Assembly (NCBI GenBank): GCA_037043455.1
Contig: JAWPHD010004471.1
Span: 1 to 64,000 of the forward strand
Direction: 5' to 3'
DNA from: Cyrtodaria siliqua
Taxonomy: Eukaryota; Mollusca; Bivalvia; Adapedonta; Hiatellidae
Length of the DNA: 64,000 bases
Below are positions 46,952-57,401 of this stretch, in pieces. Made by a program: the position numbers and the translations under genes. Numbering within the stretch: the first letter of the stretch is position 1; each line of letters starts with the position of its first letter. A model generated the notes under the pieces. It did no database searches, had not been told where the DNA came from, and saw only the letters and a list, made by a program, of their open reading frames with translations.

Positions 46952-48091
46952 AGCATGAAACAATAAATCATGGAGAATGACCCAAAGTTGGACAACTAGA
47001 ACAACCTAAGCATGAAACAATAAGTCATGGATAATGACACAAAGTCGGACAACTAGAACAACCTAAGTATGAAACAATAAGTCATGGAGAATGACACAAA
47101 GTCGGACAACTAGAACAACCTAAGCATGAAACAATAAGTCATGGAGAATGACACAAAGTCGGACAACTATAACCACCTAAGCATGAAACAATAAGTCATG
47201 GAGAATTACATAAAGTCGGACAACTAGAACCACCTAAGCATGAAACAATAAGTCATGGAGAATGACACGAAGTCGGACAACTAGAACAACCTAAGCATGA
47301 AACAAAAAGTCATGGAGAATGACACGAAGTCGGACAACTAGAACAACCTAAGCATGAAACAATAAGTCATGGAGAATGACACAAAGTTGGACAACTAGAA
47401 CCACCTAAGCATGAAACATTAAGTCATGGAGAATGACATAAAGTCGGACAACTAGAACCACCTAAGCATGAAACAGTAAGTCATGGAGAATGACACAAAG
47501 TCGGACAACTAGAACCACCTAAGCATGAAACAATAAGTCATGGAGAATGACACAAAGTCGGACAACTAGAACCACCTAAGCATGAAACAATAAGTCATGG
47601 AGAATGACACCAAGTCGGACAACTAGAACCACCTAAGCATGAAACAATAAGTCATGGAGAATGACACAAAGTCGGACAACTAGAACCACCTAAGCATGAA
47701 ACAATAAGTCATGGAGAATGACACAAAGTCGGACAACTAGAACCACCTAAGCATGAAACAATAAGTCATGGAGAAAGACACAAAGTCGGACAACTAGAAC
47801 CACCTAAGCATGAAACAATAAGTCATGGAGAATGACGCAAAGTCGGACAACTAGAACCACGTAAGCATGAAACAATAAGGCATGGAGAATGATGCAAAGT
47901 CGGACAACTAGAACCACCTAAGCATGAAACAATAAGTCATGGAGAATGACCCAAAGTTGGACAACTTGAACCACCTAAGCATGAAACAATAAATTATGGA
48001 GAATGACCCAAAGTTGGACAACTTGAACCACCTAAGCATGAAACAATAAATCATGTAGAATGACACAAAGTTGGACAACTAGAAAACCTAC
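46952..48091. repeat. 57-bp minisatellite, 20 copies, no indels
   Basis: Unit begins AGCATGAAACAATAAGTCAT and contains GGACAACTAGAAC. First copy starts at 46952 and the last at 48035: 1083 bp, exactly 19 x 57. Substitutions occur but copy length never changes. Stops in all frames, so non-coding. Confidence 0.96.
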
Positions 48092-48526
48092 AATATAGTA
48101 GAAAAGTACATAATGACAATTCAATTGTAAATAATAAACTCAACTAGAACCCCTACGTATAATATATATAAAGATGTGTTAGAATGAAAAATTAAAGCAA
48201 CGAAACAGATAGCCAGGCGGGTGGTGGGGAGGTAATGGAAAAACAACAAATTATAAAAGATACCAAATACAAATTTGAATTAAACGTCCCTCTTTTGTTT
48301 CCTTCCTATTGCGAGCCGCAATATAAGCTTATCCATCGTTTAATGGAATTTAGGCGGGACACGTAATGTGCAATAATTAATAGCAAACCTCTTAAGAATT
48401 ATTATGTACACATGTGAAGAAGATTTTATTTCTTGGCTCGAGATTACGGTGTAAGAATGTATTATGTTTTAGTTCATTACATTTACTTTGTTCTTTTTGT
48501 GTTTTTTTCATCTTGTAAATGAGCTT
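48092..48526. other. No gene seen
   Basis: AT-rich spacer between minisatellite and SINE-like head. Confidence 0.4.
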
Positions 48527-48620
48527 GCGGGCTCAGTGGATAGCACGGTGGACATTAAATAAGGATTTGGTATGTTCGAGTTTCACCGGAGTCAAAGGGT
48601 TTCGTCTTGAAGCAATAAGG
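48527..48620 (+). mobile_element. Possible second tRNA-derived SINE type (head only)
   Basis: GCGGGCTCAGTGGATAGCAC has an A-box-like core and TGTTCGAGTTTCACC a B-box-like core. A reverse copy with CAGTGGATAGCACG lies at 60300-60355. No tRNA cloverleaf is evident, so it is not a functional tRNA gene. Confidence 0.4.
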
Positions 48621-48943
48621 TGTTCTTCGTCTCGTCTGTTGAATGGATTGAATATATATATAAACCGGACGGTGTAGATACGCCGTTACAAAACTTTTTT
48701 TTCCAGCTAATTTAGTACGTCTAAACTGCGCTTATACAAGGCTTTTTCGTTGCGTTCTTCAGAAGACGGGATAACCAGAACATTAAAAAAAGATGATTGC
48801 ACTGTCTCCATGTGATGACCTTTAAATGGTTTGAATTCGGTTTAATCAAATTAAACGTTCATCTTATTGCCACCTGATGGACCAGAGTTTCCACACAGTT
48901 CATCATCCACCAGTCTATTCAGTATCACTGAAAAGAAACGGGA

Positions 48944-49333
48944 ACTGTAATGGTTATGTTAGCATATAAACTGTAATGGTTATGTTAGCATATAAACCGT
49001 AATGGTTATGTTAGCATATAAACTGTAATGGTTATGTTAGCATATAAACTGTAATGGTTATGTTAGCATATAAACTGGTATGGTTATGTTAGCATATAAA
49101 CTGGTATGGTTATGTTAGCATATAAACTGTAATGGTTATGTTAGCATATAAACTGGTATGGTTATGTTAGCATATAAACTGTAATGGTTATGTTAGCATA
49201 TAAACTGGTATGGTTATGTTAGCATATAAACCGTAATGGTTATGTTAGCATATAAACTGTAATGGTTATGTTAGCATATAAACTGGAATGGTTATGTTAG
49301 CATATAAACTGTAATGGTTATGTTAGCAAATAA
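48944..49333. repeat. 26-bp minisatellite, 15 copies, no indels
   Basis: ACTG(TA/GT)ATGGTTATGTTAG units start at 48944 and continue to 49308: 364 bp, exactly 14 x 26. The ~45-bp flank CATCATCCACCAGTCTATTC is present on both sides (48901 and 49348), and one more unit follows the right copy. Confidence 0.95.
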
Positions 49334-49399
49334 TGTAAATGTAAAGTCATCATCCACCAGTCTATTCAGTATCATTGAAACGAAACCGGAACTGTAATG

Positions 49400-50039
49400 G
49401 TTATGTTAGCATATAATGTAAAGGAAGGAAATTATCACATGTAAATGCGATATCTAACATGGCTTTAGAATTATTCATATTCAGCACATTTCTGACTCAG
49501 AAACCTCTAAATTCCGAGCAATATATCTCGCAAGGTTTCAAAGCTTTTTGTTTAATGAATGAAGGAATGAAGTAGTAATTATAAATCAATGTAAATATAT
49601 AAAGATAAAACTATTTACAAATAAGGGATGATATGGTAGTAATATAAACTGTATATGTATATCATCAAATGCCCGTCAACGGGTACATACATAAGTAGAT
49701 ATATACAAGAACACATTATAATGATTTATATAGTCCGATTAATTTAAGGAAATCTAAATCAAGACTAAAATCTAGTTTCAAATAACTCTTTCATAGTATT
49801 AACAGTGTAGTACCTTTTCGTTTAAACGTAAAGATATAATTTATAAAGGGAATTTACCTTGAAATGTTTGACCATTATTAAAGCCAAATGTTGTAAAATG
49901 CCAAAGACTACATTAATTGTGTTACTTGAGCGCAAGCTTAGAATAATATATGTTATTCAAATCAGTTAAACAATGTTAAACATTTAAATACAGTTTTGCC
50001 CTTCCGAAATAGTTTTAATGACTTGAGGTTTTAGTGTGA
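49400..50039. other. No gene seen
   Basis: AT-rich spacer. Confidence 0.4.
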
Positions 50040-50290
50040 GGTTTGGTGCACCCTAGAACCGGTTTAAACCCCCAGTGACCTTTGTTGCCACTGACCGTTC
50101 CAAGGCGGTAGCCCTATAGTCAACCCTTTTGTGTTTGTGATGTCGTTTGCATTTTTTATTACTTTTGCCTTCTCGTTTGTCTGTTTGCGTGTTTGTTTTT
50201 GTGTTATGTGGTTGACTGTCGTCCTTGAATGCTGCTTTCCCTGTCCGATATTTAGTATCTTTCTTTGAATGTATACATAATAAGTAGAGG
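50040..50290 (+). mobile_element. Penelope-family 3' fragment
   Basis: Contains GGTGCACCCTAGAACCGGTT, ACTGACCGTTCCAAGGCGGT and TGGTTGACTGTCGTCCTTGA, shared inverted with 55.6, 56.5 and 58.7 kb, where the same sequence lies next to Penelope-like RT coding sequence. Short ORFs here are shadows. Confidence 0.65.
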
Positions 50291-51114
50291 ACATTAGGCA
50301 CATGACACATTTATCTGCATATGTAATCCTCGTTCGAAGCATAGAGAAAAAATCCTACCAAACTTGATCACAATGTGTCTAGCGAGTTCAGAGAACATGC
50401 TGCAAACGCTGACATAGCCGCCGAGGCCGGACAACGCGCCATGACATACGCCCCCTGCTGGACTTTGGCTAGTAGAGCTATAAACGATATTTTTAAAGAG
50501 ACGGCCGAACACGACACATATGAAATATTGCAGTCTCGGTTTGATTGAGACTGTTCATAAACGGTAGTGAAATATGCTAGTTACCGCTCACGCCCTCTAT
50601 CCCCGGGTTGAGCAGAACTCAATATTCATAAAATCAATAGTGCATTATTTTAACCATCCCGAAGATGGCATGAATATGGCGGCGACATAGAGATTTTTTC
50701 TTCCCCCATGTCCAGCGGCGTATGGTCCCAGTATCTAACAAAATACTATGCCCCGAAGAGCCAAATAAACAAAATGGAATTTAGTTGGGAGCAGCGGTTA
50801 TGAAGCCTGCATATCACAAGTAACAGCCAAAAGACTAAATTAAAAAGCAGACAACATATCCTATGAGTGGTTAAACAATACCCAGAGCCTTTTATCGGCC
50901 GGAGTTGTGGAACCACCGAATCGAAAATTAAGTAAGAAAACAACTAAACATGTACCACCGATAACTAAATATAAGTATCGGGCTAAGCGATCGACAAAGA
51001 TCGAATGAGTAACCGTCCTGATTGCAAGCGCGGGGAGACGTTTTAAGATTGACCCATTTAAAATAATATTTGTTTACTTGTTTTGTGTTTAACGTCTTTT
51101 TTCAACATTTTAGG
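50291..51114. other. No gene seen
   Basis: Short ORFs only. No recognised element. Confidence 0.4.
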
Positions 51115-51250
51115 CTATGTATGACGGTCGATTTGTGTAGTTGTAGTGGAGGCAGGCCACCCATTTATTCCTGGGTAGAACCAGTACTGTATACCTCCCG
51201 CCGCCATTCGTACGAATAGACTCTTTGCCACTTACAAGTTGAGCTCCCAG
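51115..51250 (-). mobile_element. SINE 3' half (reverse)
   Basis: The minus strand contains CAGTACTGGTTCTACCCAGG, GGCCTGCCTCCACTACA and TCGACCGTCATACAT, matching the SINE at 16424, and GGGAGCTCAACTTGTAAGTG. Confidence 0.7.
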
Positions 51251-51534
51251 TTGTATTAACATAATAAATATTATGACTATCTGCAAGAAACGTTGTGACT
51301 GAAAATTTCACACATGAGTCTCGTTTTGAAAACGGCGTCATCTGTTAGGTTTCAACTACTGAAATAACGTTAGATATAGGTACTATTATGCTAATGAGTA
51401 TGAAATTATATAACATTTAAAATAATTGATAGCGTGTTTGCTGACGAAAATAAAGATATTGAATATAACTGAATAAACTTAAAAGGATTATGTATAATGA
51501 ATTCTTCAATCATAAGTTTGAGTATCTGACTTGA

Positions 51535-51770
51535 AATCACTTGCCCTAACCGCTGTGGGTTCGACCCCTTATAGGCCTAGGCATCTTTTTGTATGGAAGC
51601 TATTCAGCTGGCTTGCGGAACGTCAGTGGTTCTACCCAGGTGCCCACCCGTGCACGAAAATTGCACGGAGGGGCATATGGGGTCTTCCAGAGGAAGCTGG
51701 ACAATTCGCCATATGACCTTAGATGTTGGATGCGACTGTAAAATTCAATTCAATTCAATCGTACACGCAA
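51535..51770 (+). mobile_element. tRNA-derived SINE with AATTC tail
   Basis: B box GGTTCGACCCC (51558-51568), a central TTCTACCCAGGTGCCCACCC shared with the other SINEs, and an ending of TAAAATTCAATTCAATTCAA. It lies about 15 bp beyond the donor of the last visible lectin exon. Confidence 0.65.
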
Positions 51771-51784
51771 TGCGACACGCTTAC

Positions 51785-51856
51785 CTTATCTCCATTTCAC
51801 AAATAAATGTGAACGCATTTCGACAGTTGCTGTCGTCCCATTTAAAGTTTTTAGGG
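51785..51856 (-). CDS. PAN-lectin exon 5
   Basis: 72 bp after TTTCTTTCCAG. Encodes PKNFKWDDSNCRNAFTFICE, the end of the lectin domain, and MEI, then AG|GTAAGC. Confidence 0.92.
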
Positions 51857-54800
51857 CTGGAAAGAAAAATATTATATTAATAACATTATGTAGAAAAATA
51901 TGTATACACTGTGAACAACTGGCTTATTTGTATATTTGAAACTGAATCGTTGATTGTTGGATATAGTTAAAACCAATACCTCAATTTAGAGCAACATACA
52001 CACGCGATATAGGTATAAGGGTTGCAAATGGATAGTAAATGTAGTTCATCTAGAACGATGTGTTCAATTGAACCATTGTTATGTCCCTTTTCAAATAATA
52101 CCACGTATGCCATTGACGCCCAGCGGCCCTTTTTTGCCACTGACAGTTCCAAGGCAGTAGCCCTATTGTCAACCCTTTTATGTTTGTGATGTCATTTTCT
52201 TGCCTTTATTTCATCTTTGTAATTATTGTTTGTTTCTGTACGTGTTTTTGGTTGACTGTGGTCCAGGAATGCTACATTTTCTTCTCCACTTTTATATCTA
52301 CGTTTACCTAGATTGCGGAGGCATGTTTACTCAATCAATACTCAATCAAAAAAGAGATACCGGATCCACAGAGGGCTATTGTGTTTACATTTTAAAACTG
52401 TTTTACGAGTGTTATTGCCGCAAACTTAAGAACAAAGACGTACAATATATTTAGTTGTGTTTTGTAAAAAAGTATAAAGAATTTAAATAATCAATATTAT
52501 ATTAGTATCTCATAGTATGAGTCAAGAATATTATATTAGTATCTCATAGTGTACACATACCGATAAAATACAATGCAGTTTCCGTTTCCTGATGGTTCAT
52601 TTGGAGCCCAGTCTGTGTAAGCACCAACACCAATCAGACCCGTCCAAATACTTCTGTGAGCTGAAAAGGACGAATATATCTTAATAATAATATATAGACA
52701 TAAACAACTTAACCGCGACACTTTGACAGGTCTGTGTGCTTATCGTCTGTGTTGTTTGTTAACACTGTTGTTTTCATTTTGTAAATAAAACTCATGTCTT
52801 ATTAGAATTTCAGGTATATACTCAGGAAAAATGTTGTGACATATGCCACATATGTATTACTTTCTTATTATTTGCATGTTTCTTTCATATATACATCATG
52901 TTATTTACATATGTGCCACATATGTAAATGATACATATGTGTTACATATGTATCTCATATATGTTTCATGTTAAAATAATACATCTGTACTACATATGAA
53001 ATGTATACATATGTATTTCATATGGAATTCTTATACCTGAAATACATAAAGTATTTTTTAAAGAAATGGTAGAATATTGTAGAAAATGGTTTACATCCTT
53101 TTTTATTGTAATATGTTTTATTAAAGATATTTTCATATGTATAACTTTCATATGAAATACATATGTGGAATGCATATGTATCACATATGTAAAACATAAG
53201 AATTTCATGTTAGATATTTTTTCCTGTGTACGCATTTGCTCCGCCGGGGCCTTCATTTGGCCAGACTAAATGGTGAAACAATTGAAATTAATATACTGAC
53301 GGTACACCGTCCTTAGCGTTTCTTTGAGGAAATGGTTTTCCTGTGCGGTATTCGGTTCAACTAAATATGAGCTCCAGCTTTCACAATACTCCTGAAAATA
53401 TAGGTTAGATCGCCATTTAATGCAACCTTATGTATGTACGATAAAGATCAATGCATTTACAGAAAATATTTTAAAGTAAGTTTATTTAATAATGAACCAT
53501 GTTCCTGCTAATTATGCTGGTTATTCACGTAAATTATCTTTATTGAAGGGAATGTCGGCATACAGCAGAACAGAGAACCTAAGAAAAGGGGAAAATAATT
53601 ATCAAAATCGGATGAGAAACAAAGAAACAAAGACGCTATGACCATTTGAATGTTGAATATGCTTTATGCCTTCAATCCTTTTAACTTGACCGTGATTCTA
53701 TAAAAACAAAAAAGGTAAACTAAACCTTTTTCCATTTTTTTTCTAGGATAAAATATACTAGGGCAAACTACTAAATGTGTCTTTATATATGTTTTATATT
53801 TTATAAAAAGGCAAGTACTCCACACAAGTTGTATAACTAGTATGCAAACCTACTTAACATTTCAAAAACATATCTGATTTGATTGTCTCAATTTAATTGG
53901 TAGAGTGTCTCCAAATATACAACAATTATTTCGAAAGTATTGTTTTTAAGAATCTTTAAGATTTTATTCACATCTGTTAAACTTACGTGATTTAAATGTA
54001 TCTATGTAAGTTCCGTTCTCATGTATTTAAAAGTAACAAGAACGTATTTGATATTCAACAACTTCATCTTTGATAAATAAAGATTGTAAATGAAACATTA
54101 ATATTTCCACCGGGTTCATATTGTACGAGATCATACCCTCGTGTTTGGGACTTGAAATACATCGAAACCGCCAGCCTACGGCCCTTGGTAGCGATAATCT
54201 TCAAGTCCCGCGCACCAGATTTTGATCTAGTACCGGATCTGGGACAATATAAACTCGCTGGAAATATTTCATTGTTTAAGTTAAGACGAGATCATCAAAG
54301 AAATGTAATACCTGAGCTGAGGTCCAATTTTTAAGCGAGGAGTGCATAAATAAGTAGCATGACGAATCGTAGCGCACCCAGCCGTTAGGACACATGCTTA
54401 AAGCTGTAATATAATACAAATATATGAGATCAGGATAAGGGGGCGGTTATTCTCTGATCTGTATTATCTAGTTACAGGTAGTTAAATGTATATTTATTCT
54501 CTAAAATAAAGTTGTTCACTGTGGTCCTTGAATGCTACATTTCCTGTTCGACTTTTATATTACATATTCTGTGATGAATTATAGAAATTTCCCAGTTTGA
54601 GAAAATCTATAACATATCCCTTCCTCTACTGTGCTATCTCGCCTAGTGTGCAAGATAGCACAGTAGCCAAATGTTATGAACTAAACGATAGGCGTCACGA
54701 TATTACGTCACGAATTGACGTCATGATATTGTTCCGCGCTGTCGCCAAAGGAGTGACAGAAGAAGGAATACTTGTGTCAAAAGATGATTGGAAAGAAATT

Positions 54801-56903
54801 CATCACAGAATATATATTATATAGTTTAATTACATGTTTGTCGTGATACGGAAAATAATTCACTTGTGAGAAATATTCTTGCGATATAGAAACTTGTGCG
54901 AAAGCGCACTCGTTTCTATATCGCAAGAATCTTTCTCACTCGGGAATTATTTCCCGTATCACTTCATCACTGTTAATTAAACTCTATATATTTACCTTTT
55001 ATTTGGGTATTTGTATTGAAACAACTAAGTTATAAGGTAGTCATTATGCTTAAATTATTTACATATTATTATTCTTTCTACGTGTTTTTATTCGCTAATA
55101 TATACTCGGTAATGAAAGAAAGTAAGGTAATTATTTATTCTTTAAAATAAAGTTTATATAGGTATTTGTACAGACACAACTAAGTTATACGATAAGACAT
55201 AATGATTAAATTAGTTACATAAATATTCTTTCAACGTGGATTAAGTCGCTTTTACCCTAGAACCGGTTTAAACCCCAGTGGCCTACTTTGCCACCGACCG
55301 TTCCAAGGCGGTAGCCCTATTGTCAACCCGTTTGTGTTTGTGATGTCGTTTGCATTTAATATTACTTTTGCCTTCTTGTTTGTCTGTTTGCGTGTTTGTT
55401 TCTGTGTTTTGTGGTTGACTGACCTCCTTGAATGCTACTTTCCCTGTCCGATCTTTTTATCTTTCTTTATATTCCGATAATTATTATTTACTTACAAATT
55501 TGCTAGTCCCTCGTGATACATACAATAGTGAGTTAAGTAAACGTTTTTAACGTAAGTTTCAATTTTGAAACAAAGTATATTTCATTATGAATAGCTGAGC
55601 TATAATATAGATACAAAAACCGAACAGGAAAAGTAGCATTCAAGGACGACAGTCAACCACAAACACAAACAGAAACAAATAACAACTTTAAAGATGAATA
55701 TAAGGCCAAATATAACATCCCAAACACAAAATGCTTGACAATAGGGCTAACGCCTTGGAACGGTCAGTGGCAAAAAAGGCCGCTGGGGGTTTAAACCAGG
55801 TTCTAGGATGCACCAAACCTCACACTTACCATACTGTCATCCCAATAAAACGAGATAGTGTAAATAAAGAAATCCCCGCCATGAGCTAGTCTCTAACCAA
55901 CAAGGCAGCATTAATAGGCAATATAAGTAAAACAAAAAGATGCTCGTATATATATAAATACAAAAAATAACATCTTTAGCAAAATCCTATCTAGATGGTC
56001 TATTTGAATGATAATAATGCAACATGCATATGTTCCTATATATATATATATTGCAATATAGAGAAATGCTTCGTGAGATGATTTACTAATGTATAAAAGC
56101 AATTTGAGTATATTTAATATTTCAAATGATCCATTTGTACGAGGGGAACGAAAATATACCTGATGATATAGCTGATGACAGTACTGATAATGATGATGGA
56201 AATGCTAAAATACCGAAAAAGTGGATACATAAAAGTCAAACAGGAAATGCAGTATTCAAGAACCACAGTCTACCATAAACACGCACAGAAACAAATAATG
56301 AAATCATATGCAATCTGCACATGCATTAAATAAGCCGCATATGGAAAAGTATGAAAGAAGAAAGTTCGGTTGAATTGTTATTGATTAAAATAACTCGACT
56401 AGAAAACAATCCGAGGCAATCGTTTAATCATCAATATTAATTCATATAAAATTAGTACAAGCAGTTGTACATGTTAAAAAAAATTACGAAGACGAATAAA
56501 AGGCAAGATATGACATTTAAAACATAAAAGGTGAAAACGGGCTACCGCCTGGGAACGGTCAGTGGTAAAAAGGCCGCTGGGGGTTTAAACCAGGTTCTAG
56601 GGTGCACCAAACCTCATTCTTACCCTATTGTCATCCCAGTAAAACCTGACAGTGTAAATAAAGATATCACCGCCAGGTTATATTTTCTAACATACAAGGC
56701 AGCATTAATAGTCAGTATAAGTAAAACACATACATGATCATGTATATATAACATAAACGACAAGACTTCAACCGCTACCGACCTTTGAGGATTTAGGTAG
56801 ACGTCATCATAAGGTTCAACGCACAATCAAAGACGAACGCATAGTGGCGAACTGTTAAAGGGAAGAAGTGTAATAATGTGCACGTTCGAAACAAAGTACG
56901 TAT

Positions 56904-56945
<42 letters not shown>

Positions 56946-57401
56946 TGCACGTTCGAAACAAGCACGTATATACGAGAGAGAGAGAGAGATGTGCACGTTC
57001 GAAACAAAGTACGTATATACGAGAGAGAGAGAGATGTGCACGTTCGAAACAAAGTACGAGAGAGAGAGAGAGAGAGCATCAATATAAGAAAATAACGAAC
57101 CGTTTCTGTAGTACTCTGTGCTAGCGTTGCCGGCGAAATAACTGTTACTGCTCCAATATGAGTTACTGCAGCCGTAACACTGGTTGCTTGCAGAACTGTA
57201 AAACCAACTTCTGCACGTGGCTTTTCTTTCGCAAAACGCCGCACACACGATCATGCTGACTGCGGTCATTGTAAACAGCGTGTCACCAAACAGACAAGTC
57301 AGTCCATCCATCGTGGCATCATGAACGTACATTGCTGGAGCCCAGACTTTTGCAATAAATATAAACATCACTAAAGCCAAATAGGAGCGTTGAACATCCA
57401 T
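51785..57401 (-). CDS. Secreted PAN/apple-domain plus C-type lectin protein (five exons visible)
   Basis: Exons 57101-57401, 54312-54403, 53301-53391, 52561-52660 and 51785-51856; every border is GT-AG and all phases fit. Residues 1-21 form a signal peptide (MDVQRSYLALVMFIFIAKVW). Residues ~36-99 are a PAN/apple-like domain with Cys 36, 53, 57, 63, 75 and 78. Residues 101-215 are a complete C-type lectin domain: Cys105-Cys116, Cys134-Cys214, Cys190-Cys206, WTGLIGVG (167-174), EPS at 183-185 in the sugar-selecting loop, and WDD at 201-203 in place of WND. EPS/WDD resembles the calcium-dependent mannose-type site (EPN/WND) but is changed at one residue. The last exon ends in phase 2 (ICEMEIR|GTAAGC), so at least one short exon is missing to the left, where a SINE now sits. 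Secreted pattern-recognition or mucosal lectin by family; ligand unknown. Confidence 0.9.
52118..52300 (+). mobile_element. Penelope-family 3' fragment in lectin intron 4
   Basis: GCCACTGACAGTTCCAAGGC, TATTGTCAACCCTTTTATGT and TTGGTTGACTGTGGTCC match the 50040 copy. Confidence 0.6.
52561..52660 (-). CDS. PAN-lectin exon 4
   Basis: 100 bp after CCTTTTCAG. Encodes HRSIWTGLIGVGAYTDWAPN and EPSGNGNCIVFYR, ending CG|GTATGT. Confidence 0.93.
52835..53215. repeat. ACATATGT palindrome cluster in lectin intron 3
   Basis: About twenty ACATATGT, CATATGT or CATATGA motifs (for example GCCACATATGTATTAC, GTGTTACATATGTATC, CATACATATGTATTTC), arranged so the right half (53130-53215) largely reads as the inverse of the left (52840-52970). 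Non-coding. Confidence 0.7.
53301..53391 (-). CDS. PAN-lectin exon 3
   Basis: 91 bp after TATTTTCAG. Encodes EYCESWSSYLVEPNTAQENH to LRTVY. The donor C|GTCAGT is non-consensus but is the only one that keeps phase with exon 4. Confidence 0.88.
54312..54403 (-). CDS. PAN-lectin exon 2
   Basis: 92 bp after ATTACAG. Encodes LSMCPNGWVRYDSSCYLF to NWTSAQ, ending CAG|GTATTA. It pairs with the 16722-16810 exon of the left gene. Confidence 0.92.
54626..54666. repeat. 14-bp perfect hairpin
   Basis: CTACTGTGCTATCT (54626-54639) pairs with AGATAGCACAGTAG (54653-54666), 13-nt loop. In lectin intron 1. Confidence 0.85.
54813..54994. mobile_element. MITE-like palindrome, ~80-bp arms
   Basis: ATATAGTTTAATTA on the left pairs with TTAATTAAACTCTATAT on the right. 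Inner blocks GTGATACGGAAAATAATTC and TTCTTGCGATATAGAAAC pair with GAATTATTTCCCGTATCAC and GTTTCTATATCGCAAGAA. In lectin intron 1. Confidence 0.8.
55255..55465 (+). mobile_element. Penelope-family 3' fragment
   Basis: CCCTAGAACCGGTTTAAACC to TGAATGCTACTTTCCCTGTC, the same unit as 50040. Confidence 0.65.
55625..55960 (-). mobile_element. Penelope-family 3' fragment (reverse)
   Basis: Inverse of the 55255 copy, with a longer extension (CTGTCATCCCAATAAAACG, GGCAGCATTAATAGG). Together with 55255 it makes an inverted pair ~150 bp apart. Confidence 0.65.
56225..56870 (-). mobile_element. Penelope-family 3' fragments (reverse)
   Basis: Two pieces, 56235-56300 and 56500-56870, with GGTTTAAACCAGGTTCTAGG, ACTTCAACCGCTACCGACCT and TAGACGTCATCATAAGGTTC. 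Confidence 0.65.
56876..57076. repeat. (GA)n microsatellite with a four-fold 46-66-bp unit
   Basis: GTGCACGTTCGAAACAA..GTACGTATATA followed by (GA)n occurs four times (56877, 56945, 56991, 57035). It lies 25 bp beyond the exon 1 donor of the PAN-lectin gene, so the reverse-strand ORF running on from exon 1 into SLSLSRTL repeats is unspliced intron. Confidence 0.88.
57101..57401 (-). CDS. PAN-lectin exon 1: signal peptide and PAN-like domain
   Basis: 301 coding bases from ATG at 57399-57401 to AACG|GTTCGT. Upstream on the minus strand, about 30-45 bp before the ATG, is an AT-rich TATATTTTATAC, and at 57463-57472 a CGCATGCGCA palindrome, either of which could belong to the promoter. Confidence 0.88.
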
